Shown piece after piece: positions 40,567 through 47,047 of a stretch of 64,000 nt of DNA. The stretch lies in contig CAISTS010000055.1 in NCBI GenBank assembly GCA_903888485.1, positions 1-64,000 of the forward strand, in the 5' to 3' direction. This stretch comes from an uncultured bacterium (GTDB lineage: Bacteria > Pseudomonadota > Alphaproteobacteria > Rhodospirillales > Rhodospirillaceae). The stretch's first letter is position 1, and each line of letters starts with the position of its first letter. Below the pieces are notes generated by a model. The model searched no databases, was not told the DNA's origin, and worked only from the letters and a program-made list of their open reading frames with translations. The position numbers were made by a program, and so were the translations under genes.

Positions 40567-41139
40567 ATGACCATGAAAATCGTGCTCCTCTTCTTCGCGT
40601 TGTTTGCGGCTTTTCCAGCCACTGCTGCGTCGACCGATGGCAAGGCGGGCGCAAGACAGTCAACACCGTCATCTGACAAGAAGGACGTGCTTTTCATCGA
40701 TCTGAAAGATGGCCGCGTCCTCATCAAGATGCATCCCGAACTGGCCCCCAAGCACGTCGCGCGAATCAAGGAACTTGTGGGCCAAGGCTTCTACAACGGC
40801 CTGCGATGGTTCCGCGTCATTGACGGGTTTATGGCGCAAACCGGCGGCTCCTACGGCGACCGTGGCGGCAGCGGACAGACGATTCCCGCCGAGATCAATG
40901 CGGGCCCGACGACGCGCGGCGGCGTATTCATGTCGCACGGGAAAGACATCAACTCCGCCGATAGTCAATTCTTCATCTTGCTTGGGGACGCACCCCACAT
41001 CAAAGACAACTTCACCTATTGGGGCGAAGTCATCTCAGGTATGGACGCGGTTGATAAAATCGCCAAAGGGAACTCGTTGAATGGAAGCGTCGACCGGCCC
41101 GACCGCGTTATAAAGATGGGTCTGCTAGCCAACGAATAG
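40567..41139 (+). CDS. Secreted cyclophilin-type peptidylprolyl isomerase
   Basis: A 190-residue isomerase. The signal peptide (IVLLFFALFAAFPATAA) is followed by a cyclophilin core: LAPKHVARIKELVGQGFYNGLRWFRVIDGFMAQTGG, GVFMSHGKDINSADSQFFILLGDAPH and FTYWGEVISGMDAVDKI. It should speed proline isomerisation in the periplasm. The gene sits alone between two near-identical 16-bp palindrome-containing repeats (40531-40546 and 41145-41160), next to the MOSC relic, in a region of lower GC. This suggests that it moved as a unit. Confidence 0.9.
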   Translation: MTMKIVLLFFALFAAFPATAASTDGKAGARQSTPSSDKKDVLFIDLKDGRVLIKMHPELAPKHVARIKELVGQGFYNGLRWFRVIDGFMAQTGGSYGDRGGSGQTIPAEINAGPTTRGGVFMSHGKDINSADSQFFILLGDAPHIKDNFTYWGEVISGMDAVDKIAKGNSLNGSVDRPDRVIKMGLLANE

Positions 41140-41144
41140 GAATG

Positions 41145-41160
41145 AATTCGTACCTGGTAC
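41145..41160 (+). repeat. Short repeat after the cyclophilin gene
   Basis: AATTCGTACCTGGTAC, identical to 40531-40546 except for the central base of the palindrome. A second GAATTC follows a few bases later. Confidence 0.6.
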
Positions 41161-41171
41161 GATGAATTCCG

Positions 41172-41666
41172 TTAGCGCCGAATCTGCTTTTGCATGATCA
41201 GCAGATCGTCAAATCCATAGGCCAACTTCACGGATTTCTTTTCCTCGCCGCAGAGTTCGAATCCCATCTTGCGCCCCAGCTCTCGCGCGGGCTTGTTTTT
41301 GCGAACGACACAAAAAAGTATCATATCAAATTTGCCGCGAGACATTTTCAATACGCCTGCCGCCAGTTTTGTGCCCAGGCCTTTTCCCCTGTACTCCGGG
41401 AGGAGGAACATCAAGAAGTCACCGCCGTGGCTCAGCGCAGGCACGCCGGCGCGGTACACGGCGGCCCAGCCGACAACACGCTCTCCATCCACGGCAACCA
41501 ACATGGGCGTCTTCTTACGCAAACTCCTCCGCAGATTCGCCCGTACTTCCCACAGCGGCGGAGCTTCGTACCAATATAAGTACCGGCGTTCTTTCGCCAC
41601 GGCGTCCCAGCATTGCCTGTAGCTCGCGGCGTCCGCGAGGGCGATCGGTCTGATTTTCAAGCCCAT
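41172..41666 (-). CDS. GNAT-family N-acetyltransferase
   Basis: A 164-residue acetyltransferase with the GNAT fold: LVAVDGERVVGWAAVYR (beta 2-4), the acetyl-CoA loop LPEYRGKGLGTKLAAGVLK, and a C-terminal MILFCVVRKNKPARELGRKMGFEL. Substrate is unknown. It is a tandem paralogue of the downstream-coded gene at 41699-42196; both share the N-terminal RPI-LxDAASYRxCWDAVAKERRY pattern and the C-terminal MQKQI ending, so they arose by local duplication. Confidence 0.88.
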   Translation of the reverse strand: MGLKIRPIALADAASYRQCWDAVAKERRYLYWYEAPPLWEVRANLRRSLRKKTPMLVAVDGERVVGWAAVYRAGVPALSHGGDFLMFLLPEYRGKGLGTKLAAGVLKMSRGKFDMILFCVVRKNKPARELGRKMGFELCGEEKKSVKLAYGFDDLLIMQKQIRR

Positions 41667-41698
41667 GGCTTGTGCTCCCCCGTCGGTCTGCTGGAGTA

Positions 41699-42196
41699 TT
41701 AGCGGTGGATCTGCTTTTGCATGAGAAGCGCATCGTCAGATCCATAGGCCAACCCCTTCACGTAGTTCTTGATCCGGCCACAGGGCTTGAATCCGATTTT
41801 TTTGTAGAGGTGGTATGCACGCTTGTTTTTCCCAAAGACTTCTAAATACAAACAAGCAAATTTGCCTCGGGACAATTTCAAGACTCCGGCCATCAATTTT
41901 GAGCCCAAGCCGATTTCTCGATATGCCGGAAGGAGCGCTATCCCGACGTTTCCGCCATGGCTCAGCGAAGGCAAGCCGCGGCGGTAAGCGGCCGCAAACC
42001 CGACGACATGCTCTCCATCCACGGCAACCAAAAAGGGGACCTTCTCGCGCAAAGTTTTCCGAAATTGCGCGCGTACTTCAGATAATGGCGGGGCTTTACG
42101 TTCAGTGATGTACCGCCGTTCCTTCGCGACGGCGTCCCAGCATCGCCTGTAGCTCGCGGCGTCCTTAAGAACGATAGGTCTGATTATTACGGCCAT
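41699..42196 (-). CDS. GNAT-family N-acetyltransferase (tandem paralogue)
   Basis: A 165-residue acetyltransferase. The core is LVAVDGEHVVGFAAAYR, then the acetyl-CoA loop LPAYREIGLGSKLMAGVLK (Glu-Ile replacing the usual Gly-Lys) and LYLEVFGKNKRAYHLYKKIGFKPCG, which is more canonical than in its neighbour. The ATG at 42196 begins MAVIIRPIVL and matches the paralogue's start; an upstream ATG at 42256 adds 20 residues of doubtful value. It is first in a two-gene leftward unit. Confidence 0.88.
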   Translation of the reverse strand: MAVIIRPIVLKDAASYRRCWDAVAKERRYITERKAPPLSEVRAQFRKTLREKVPFLVAVDGEHVVGFAAAYRRGLPSLSHGGNVGIALLPAYREIGLGSKLMAGVLKLSRGKFACLYLEVFGKNKRAYHLYKKIGFKPCGRIKNYVKGLAYGSDDALLMQKQIHR

Positions 42197-42306
42197 GTCT
42201 CTACCGTCCCGGACGTGCGCATGGATCCCCCACGAGGCCTCGGTGGGCGTGAGCATAGCAATTCGCTGGAATATCCTGGAAGGGCCAGAGTCCCCAAACC
42301 CTGGCG

Positions 42307-43716
42307 TTAGGCTGCGGCGCGCGCAGGTCCGCTGGCGACGGGCGTGCCGAGCCTGGGCAAAAGGATGGCGACAGTCGTTCCCGTGCCATCCGGCAGCGAA
42401 GCGGCAATCGTGCCGCCAAGCTGACGGACGAAGATCGTGATGTAATTAAAGCCGCGCCGCTCGGACGATTTTGCGGTGTCCGGATCTTTCGTGGCGATGC
42501 CGATGCCGTTGTCGCTGACGGTAAGCGCGATGCTATCGCCGGCCTGTTTCACGCTCAGCACGACGCGCCCGATGCCGTCGGGAAAGGCATGCTTGACGGC
42601 ATTGGTCGCCAATTCGTTCACCAGCAAGCCAAAGGGCACTGCCTTGTCCGGATCGAGGTCCAGGGCTTCGGCGTCGACCTCGATCTTTATGTTCGAAGCC
42701 TCGCCCAGCAAGGTCGCCGACAGCGTCTTGGCGATGCCGCGCAAGTAAGAGTCAGCGGTGATGGCGCCGTTGCGGCTGGAATGGGAGATCAGGTCGTAGA
42801 GTTCGGCAATGGCGCCGATCCGGGTCTGCATGGCTTTGTAGCCCACGACGTTCGCGTCCGGCATCGACTTGGCCTCGAAGCCGATAAGGCCGACGATGAT
42901 CTGCAGGTTATTCTTGATGCGGTGCGAAATCTCGTTCTTCAGCACTTCGGCGTCGCGCTCGCGCTGCTTGCGGTCGGTGATGTCCTCAAAAACGATCAGC
43001 ATGCGATGGGCATGGTTTCCCGGCTGAGAAATTTTTCGCGCGTTCAGATTGAAGACGCGCCGGCCCAGGCCGGGAAAATCATCCTCGATCTCGAAGCTTT
43101 CAATGGGCTTATTCTCCGGCAGCACCTTCTTCATCAAATGGCGCAGCGCCGGAACGTCCCACTGGCGCTGACCCAGTTCGGACAGTCGCTGCCCGCGCGT
43201 CTCGGCTTCGGTGATTCCAAAGATTGTTAAAAAGGTCTTGCTCGCGGTGACGATGGTCATGTCATTTTCGAGCACAACCAGCGGATCGCGAATGGTGTCG
43301 ACAATGCTTTGGGTCAGACGCCACGTGCGCTCGATCTCGCTCCGGGCGGCGCGTTCGACGCTGACATCCTCGATGGCCAGCAGGATCGCGCCGTCGAGTT
43401 CGCCGGGTCGCACGATCCTACGGGCGTTGACCAGCATGGTGCGCCTGCCGATATTGGGAAAGTCGTGCTCGACTTCGAATTTTTCCACCAACGTCTGACG
43501 CGGGATAACGCTTTCCAGCAAGGTGCGCACCGCCGGAATGTCCCACTGGCCGTTGCCCAAGGCGTAGATGTGGCTTCCTTCCGTCTCGGCGGGGCTCGTG
43601 CGGAACATCAGGTAGAACGCGCGGTTGGCGGACGTGATGTTCAGATTGCGGTCGAGAATCATCAACGCGCTTGGAACGGTCTCAACGATCTCGCTCGCGA
43701 TTACGTCGGCGGTCAT
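42307..43716 (-). CDS. PAS-PAS sensor histidine kinase, HWE/HisKA_2 family
   Basis: A 469-residue kinase with no membrane segment. Two PAS domains (about 5-120 and 130-250) repeat each other closely (GQWDIPAVRTLLESVIP, RQWDVPALRHLMKKVLP; HDFPNIGRR, DDFPGLGRR). The HisKA_2 phosphoacceptor is His265 in EISHRIKNNLQ, and the ATPase part has LVNELATNAVKHAFP and SDNGIGI. It should phosphorylate the receiver encoded 11 bp upstream (43728-44093). The signal is presumably cytoplasmic, such as redox or a small ligand; nothing in the PAS domains fixes a cofactor. Confidence 0.92.
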   Translation of the reverse strand: MTADVIASEIVETVPSALMILDRNLNITSANRAFYLMFRTSPAETEGSHIYALGNGQWDIPAVRTLLESVIPRQTLVEKFEVEHDFPNIGRRTMLVNARRIVRPGELDGAILLAIEDVSVERAARSEIERTWRLTQSIVDTIRDPLVVLENDMTIVTASKTFLTIFGITEAETRGQRLSELGQRQWDVPALRHLMKKVLPENKPIESFEIEDDFPGLGRRVFNLNARKISQPGNHAHRMLIVFEDITDRKQRERDAEVLKNEISHRIKNNLQIIVGLIGFEAKSMPDANVVGYKAMQTRIGAIAELYDLISHSSRNGAITADSYLRGIAKTLSATLLGEASNIKIEVDAEALDLDPDKAVPFGLLVNELATNAVKHAFPDGIGRVVLSVKQAGDSIALTVSDNGIGIATKDPDTAKSSERRGFNYITIFVRQLGGTIAASLPDGTGTTVAILLPRLGTPVASGPARAAA

Positions 43717-43727
43717 ATTAGAGGCCC

Positions 43728-44093
43728 CTAAACCGCAAGCATCTCTTCAACGGAATGTTGAAGTTGGGTTTCCGTATATGGCTTGCGCAAAAAATGCCGG
43801 CCGTCGACAAACAAGGACTTCATCTTCTCGGTGACGCTGTTGCCGGTGGTGTAGAGGACGCGCAAGTCCGGGCGCAGCGCGACGGCTTCCTGCGCCACAT
43901 CGCAGCCGCCGAGGACTGTTTCCTTGAGATAGATGTCGGTAAAGAGCGCGTCGATGGGTTGCGGGGAGCGAAGGTGTGTGAGGGCTTCCTCCACGTCGCT
44001 CGCCACGAGCGTTTTGTGACCCCAGTCTTGAATCATCATTTCCGCCAAGCCGCGGATGAAGAGGTCGTCCTCGACGATCAGAATCAGGGCCAT
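43728..44093 (-). CDS. Response regulator receiver, partner of the adjacent kinase
   Basis: A 121-residue single receiver domain: LIVEDD (acidic residues 8-10), phosphoacceptor Asp53 in FTDIYLKE, Thr83 in YTTGN and Lys104 in FLRKPY. No output domain. The insertion KETVLGG after the phosphorylation site is a pattern I associate with receivers paired with HWE kinases. It is the first gene of a receiver-kinase unit. A 17-bp palindrome (44122-44138) lies just upstream. Confidence 0.9.
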   Translation of the reverse strand: MALILIVEDDLFIRGLAEMMIQDWGHKTLVASDVEEALTHLRSPQPIDALFTDIYLKETVLGGCDVAQEAVALRPDLRVLYTTGNSVTEKMKSLFVDGRHFLRKPYTETQLQHSVEEMLAV

Positions 44094-44437
44094 TTACGTC
44101 TTTCTGTGGGGCATATGCGCAGCTTAGGCAGCCTAAGCGCGGCTGGGCTGCCCACTTTTGAACAGCTGCGCTCGGTTATTCTTGAGGCTGACAAGAAGGC
44201 GGCAGGGCCTGAAATATCAAGCTGCCACAGAGCTATCCCCCATAGAACGTCTCACGGTTGTGGATTGTTCTGGGGAATCGGTCCGTCCGTCCGTTTAAGC
44301 CGCCGCGCGGCTGTCATTTCAGCCCCCCGCGGCCATCAAGACCCGTGTAAGGTCATGGCCGAACTGCCTCCCTCTCGTTCTGCGCGACCCGGCGTGCTTC
44401 GCGCGGCGGCGCAACCCTTTTTCACCGGGCCCCTGCC
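44094..44437. other. Divergent spacer between the receiver-kinase unit and the Crp/Fnr gene
   Basis: A 344-bp region without a supported gene. It contains the palindrome GCTTAGG-CAG-CCTAAGC (44122-44138), 28 bp from the receiver ATG, and a short CCGT repeat (about 44281-44295). I found no Fnr-type TTGAT-N4-ATCAA site. Confidence 0.45.
44122..44138. promoter_or_regulatory. 17-bp palindrome upstream of the receiver-kinase unit
   Basis: GCTTAGG-CAG-CCTAAGC, perfect 7-base arms. At 28 bp from the receiver ATG it could be an operator or a leader hairpin. Confidence 0.45.
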
Positions 44438-45178
44438 GTGCAGCGCATCAAGAAGAAATCGAAGCCAAAGTCGCCTGCGAAAGCGCGCTCTAAAAGAGCG
44501 TTGCCGCCCCAAGGCGCCGTTCAGAAAGTCCGCAAGCTGGCGCGGTTTGATGCCCAGGCGTTTCTCGACACGGTTGGGGTGGGCAGGTTCATCGGGAAGT
44601 ACCAAAAGGGTGAGACCGTTTTCCTGCAGGGAGATCCTGCCGACGCCGTATTCTACATCCAAAAAGGCAAGGTGCAGATCCTCGTCCTATCGAAGCAGGG
44701 CAAGGAAGGTGTTATTGCCGGCTTGGGCCCGGGCGAGTTCTTCGGCGAGGGATGCCTTGCGGGTCAGCCCCTGCACATCGCCACGGCAACCGTGACGGCG
44801 GACTCCTCGATCATCAAGATCGAGAAGCAAACCATGATACGTGTGTTGCGCGACGAACCCACGTTGTCGCAGATCTTCATGTCGTTTCTCCTGTCGCGCA
44901 ACGTCCAGGTCGAGGCCGATCTCATCGATCAGCTCTTCAATTCGAGCGAGAAACGCCTGGCCCGCATTCTTTTGTTGCTGTGCTCTATCGGCAAGGAGGG
45001 GAAGATGGAAACCATCCCCAAGATCAATCAGGATGTGCTCGCGGCGCGCGTGGGCACCACGCGCTCGCGCATCAATTTCTTCATGAATAAATTCCGCAGG
45101 CTGGGTTTCATCGATTACGACGACTCCAATACGCTGAAGATCCACAGTTCGCTGCTGAACGTCATCGTCCACGATTAA
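44438..45178 (+). CDS. Crp/Fnr-family transcriptional regulator
   Basis: A 246-residue regulator. After a Lys-rich tail (KKKSKPKSPAKARSKR) comes the cNMP-like sensor domain (YQKGETVFLQGDPADAVFYIQKGKVQILVLS, LGPGEFFGEGCLAGQP) and a C-terminal winged helix (INQDVLAARVGTTRSRINFFMNKFRRLGFIDYD). The Arg-Ser-Ala of cAMP-binding CRP is absent and no Fnr-type cysteine cluster is seen, so the ligand is unknown. GTG at 44438 is the start. It lies upstream of genes for a small protein, an entericidin-type lipoprotein and an ECF sigma factor. Confidence 0.88.
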   Translation: MQRIKKKSKPKSPAKARSKRALPPQGAVQKVRKLARFDAQAFLDTVGVGRFIGKYQKGETVFLQGDPADAVFYIQKGKVQILVLSKQGKEGVIAGLGPGEFFGEGCLAGQPLHIATATVTADSSIIKIEKQTMIRVLRDEPTLSQIFMSFLLSRNVQVEADLIDQLFNSSEKRLARILLLLCSIGKEGKMETIPKINQDVLAARVGTTRSRINFFMNKFRRLGFIDYDDSNTLKIHSSLLNVIVHD

Positions 45179-45216
45179 AGCGGACCACCTCCAACACTCC
45201 AGTGTGAAGGCACGCC

Positions 45217-45453
45217 ATGAAGTTTTTGATCGAGCGCACCTCGGAGCGAGGAATGCTGAGCGAGGAGCCGCCGGCGCCGGGTGCTGTGCGCTGCCCAGAC
45301 AAAAAGGCGTGGGAAATCGAATTTTCCGATCTGGAGCAGCTTGTTAGCATCATAGATACCCTTGAAGAGCCGATCATATTGAGTAGACGAAAGGGGCCAG
45401 GGAGCGTGGTTGCCATAGAGATATACGACGATATGCGCGAAGAATTCCTGTGA
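45217..45453 (+). CDS. Small hypothetical protein
   Basis: A 78-residue acidic protein (MKFLIERTSERGMLSEEPPAPGAVRCPD, then FSDLEQLVSIIDTLEEPIILSR and SVVAIEIYDDMREEFL). The alternating hydrophobic pattern is that of a small alpha/beta fold. ATG at 45217. It follows the Crp/Fnr gene by 38 bp. I recognise no family. Confidence 0.6.
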   Translation: MKFLIERTSERGMLSEEPPAPGAVRCPDKKAWEIEFSDLEQLVSIIDTLEEPIILSRRKGPGSVVAIEIYDDMREEFL

Positions 45454-45470
45454 TTCGGAACGAGGCTGAC

Positions 45471-45488
45471 GTGTTCAATAGTGAACAC
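45471..45488. promoter_or_regulatory. 18-bp palindrome upstream of the entericidin-type gene
   Basis: GTGTTCAATAGTGAACAC has perfect 7-base arms and lies 120 bp before the lipoprotein gene and just after the small gene at 45217. It is a candidate operator; the protein is unknown. Confidence 0.45.
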
Positions 45489-45607
45489 GCACTATTCGTC
45501 AGGCTTGTGCTGTATGGGACAGCGCAACCGTTCGCGGGGGGCTAGAGTCCCGGTATGTGCGGCACACTGTGTCGCCGCGCCAAACAACGCTCCCACAGGA
45601 ATCACAC

Positions 45608-45769
45608 ATGAACGTTTCAAAGAAATCCATCACGCGCGCCACCATCCTCGCTCTCGGCGCGCTCATCGTCGCGGTCGGATTTACGGCCTGCAACACCATT
45701 GAAGGCGCCGGCCAAGACATGAAGAGCACGGGCAAAGCCATCGAGAAGACCGCCGACGACAACAAATAA
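45608..45769 (+). CDS. Entericidin A/B-type lipoprotein
   Basis: A 53-residue protein with a lipoprotein signal (ATILALGALIVAVGFTAC, lipobox ending in Cys) followed by NTIEGAGQDMKSTGKAIEKTADDNK, the entericidin pattern. Such small outer-membrane lipoproteins are stress-induced in other bacteria. The ATG at 45608 has AGGA about nine bases upstream; the frame is open from 45557. An ECF sigma gene follows in the same direction. Confidence 0.88.
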   Translation: MNVSKKSITRATILALGALIVAVGFTACNTIEGAGQDMKSTGKAIEKTADDNK

Positions 45770-45821
45770 CTGCGGCCTCGAAGCCCAAGTCCCCCGATAC
45801 AACCCAGAGAGAACCGATCAT

Positions 45822-46394
45822 ATGTCGAAAGAATTCCAGGAGATGCTTCTGCAGCAGCTTCCGCGTATGCGCGGTTTCGCTCTGGGGATGACGCGCAGTC
45901 CCGCCGATGCCGACGACCTTGTGCAGATCGCCGCGGAGCGCATTTTAAAATACGAATCCTACTTCAAGGTCGGATCCAACTTTCGCGCGTGGTCTTACCG
46001 CATCATGAAAAATAGCCACATCAGCATGTGCCGTGCGCGCATCCGGCGCCCGGTTTCCATAGACCAGTTTGCCGATGTCGCCAGCCCACCGACGTCGCTG
46101 GTGTCCAGCCCGCTTCAAGAGGATCACGTGTATTCGCGCGAAGTGGTGCGCGCCATGGATAAGCTGAATGCGCCTTTGCGGGAAGTTCTCATGGTGGTTT
46201 GCGGCGCCCAGATCCCCTATGAGGAAGCGGCAGTCCTGCTCGCTTGCTCCGTCGAGACCGTGAAAAGCCGCCTGCATCGTGCGCGCGCGCAGATGAAGAG
46301 CCTGCTGCTCGACATTGTCCCGCGCGAATTCAGCGCCGTCCAGGCGCCGCGCAGCAGCGCTGCGTCGCTTGAGGCAGAGGTCCTCGCCTGCTGA
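45822..46394 (+). CDS. ECF-type RNA polymerase sigma factor
   Basis: A 190-residue sigma factor. Region 2 is RMRGFALGMTRSPADADDLVQIAAERILKYE with FRAWSYRIMKNSHIS; region 4 is LNAPLREVLMVVCGAQIPYEEAAVLLACSVETVKSRLHRARAQMKSLL, a clear DNA-binding helix. No anti-sigma gene is adjacent, and no PhyR/NepR pair is visible in the window, so I do not call it EcfG. A truncated glycosyltransferase abuts its stop on the opposite strand, which marks a rearrangement point. Confidence 0.9.
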   Translation: MSKEFQEMLLQQLPRMRGFALGMTRSPADADDLVQIAAERILKYESYFKVGSNFRAWSYRIMKNSHISMCRARIRRPVSIDQFADVASPPTSLVSSPLQEDHVYSREVVRAMDKLNAPLREVLMVVCGAQIPYEEAAVLLACSVETVKSRLHRARAQMKSLLLDIVPREFSAVQAPRSSAASLEAEVLAC

Positions 46395-46763
46395 TGCCGA
46401 TCTTCGTCGATCCGCCGTGCCAACGCCATCGTGCAGAGCATCGGCGGCTATATCGACCGCTGCCTCTGAGATCACGATATCCGCATCCAGCCAGATGATG
46501 CGCTCGTAGCGTGCGGCCCACGGCTGCTCGAGGATGAGGAGCTTTTGCCACGCGGGCGATCTCGCGCGGCTGGTTTCGGACTTATCGAGGAAGTCCGCGA
46601 TGACGAAGAGGTCGTAGCCATGAATATCGGCGTAGCTGCGCCAGTTCGCCTCGCACAGCGTCTTCCATATTTTCAGGTATTCTGCGCCGATGATGACAGT
46701 GACGATGGCATTCTTGGCGCATGGGTTCTGCTCCCAAGTGCGCTCATGAGCGTCAAACAGCAC
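46395..46763 (-). pseudogene. Truncated GMA12/MNN10-like glycosyltransferase
   Basis: The leftward frame from a possible GTG at 46763 reads AIVTVIIGAEYLKIW, ANWRSYADIHGYDLFVIADFLD, SPAWQKLLIL and RYERIIWLDADIVIS, including the donor-binding DxD. This is the N-terminal half of a galactosyltransferase-type GT (GMA12/MNN10). Similarity stops near 46395-46430, where the ECF sigma gene begins, and the frame runs into antisense of that gene. The acceptor half is missing, so it is a remnant. Confidence 0.7.
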
Positions 46764-46928
46764 GGTGCCCCCGGAAACGTCCCCGCGATGGCTGATTATG
46801 TCGCGCGCCGCGGGAGGGCGATAGGCCTCCGGCGGGCACCCCTTGCCGGGCCCGCCCGGTAAATTTTGCCTTAACGGCGCCGGCGGCCGGGACGTCCCGT
46901 GCGACTTCCTTTGAAAGGCCCGGTAAAT

Positions 46929-46943
46929 ACTGATTAAATCAGT
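46929..46943. promoter_or_regulatory. Palindrome just upstream of the sigma-54 promoter
   Basis: ACTGATT-A-AATCAGT is a perfect 15-bp palindrome ending eight bases before the -24 element at 46952. It is too close for a usual enhancer and could bind a repressor or bending protein. Confidence 0.4.
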
Positions 46944-46951
46944 GTTAAAGC

Positions 46952-46968
46952 TTGGCACGTTTTTTGCT
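46952..46968 (+). promoter_or_regulatory. Sigma-54 promoter of the octapeptide-repeat gene
   Basis: TTGGCACG-TTTT-TTGCT matches the -24/-12 consensus almost perfectly, with GG (46954-46955) and GC (46966-46967) ten bases apart. The expected start of transcription near 46979 excludes the upstream in-frame codon at 46952 as translation start. Confidence 0.85.
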
Positions 46969-47047
46969 GATCTGCCCTTGCAGATTGGTCCGATCTCGAT
47001 CCCCAAGCCCGGTTGTCATGGGGACCCGAGATATTTGGAGTGCGTGT

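Noticed and set aside
45822-46394. General stress factor EcfG system
   Set aside because: No PhyR or NepR gene is near and I found no GGAAC-type promoter with proper spacing around these genes.
46952-47047. N-terminal extension of the repeat protein from the ATG at 46952
   Set aside because: That codon lies inside the sigma-54 -24 element, upstream of the predicted transcription start.
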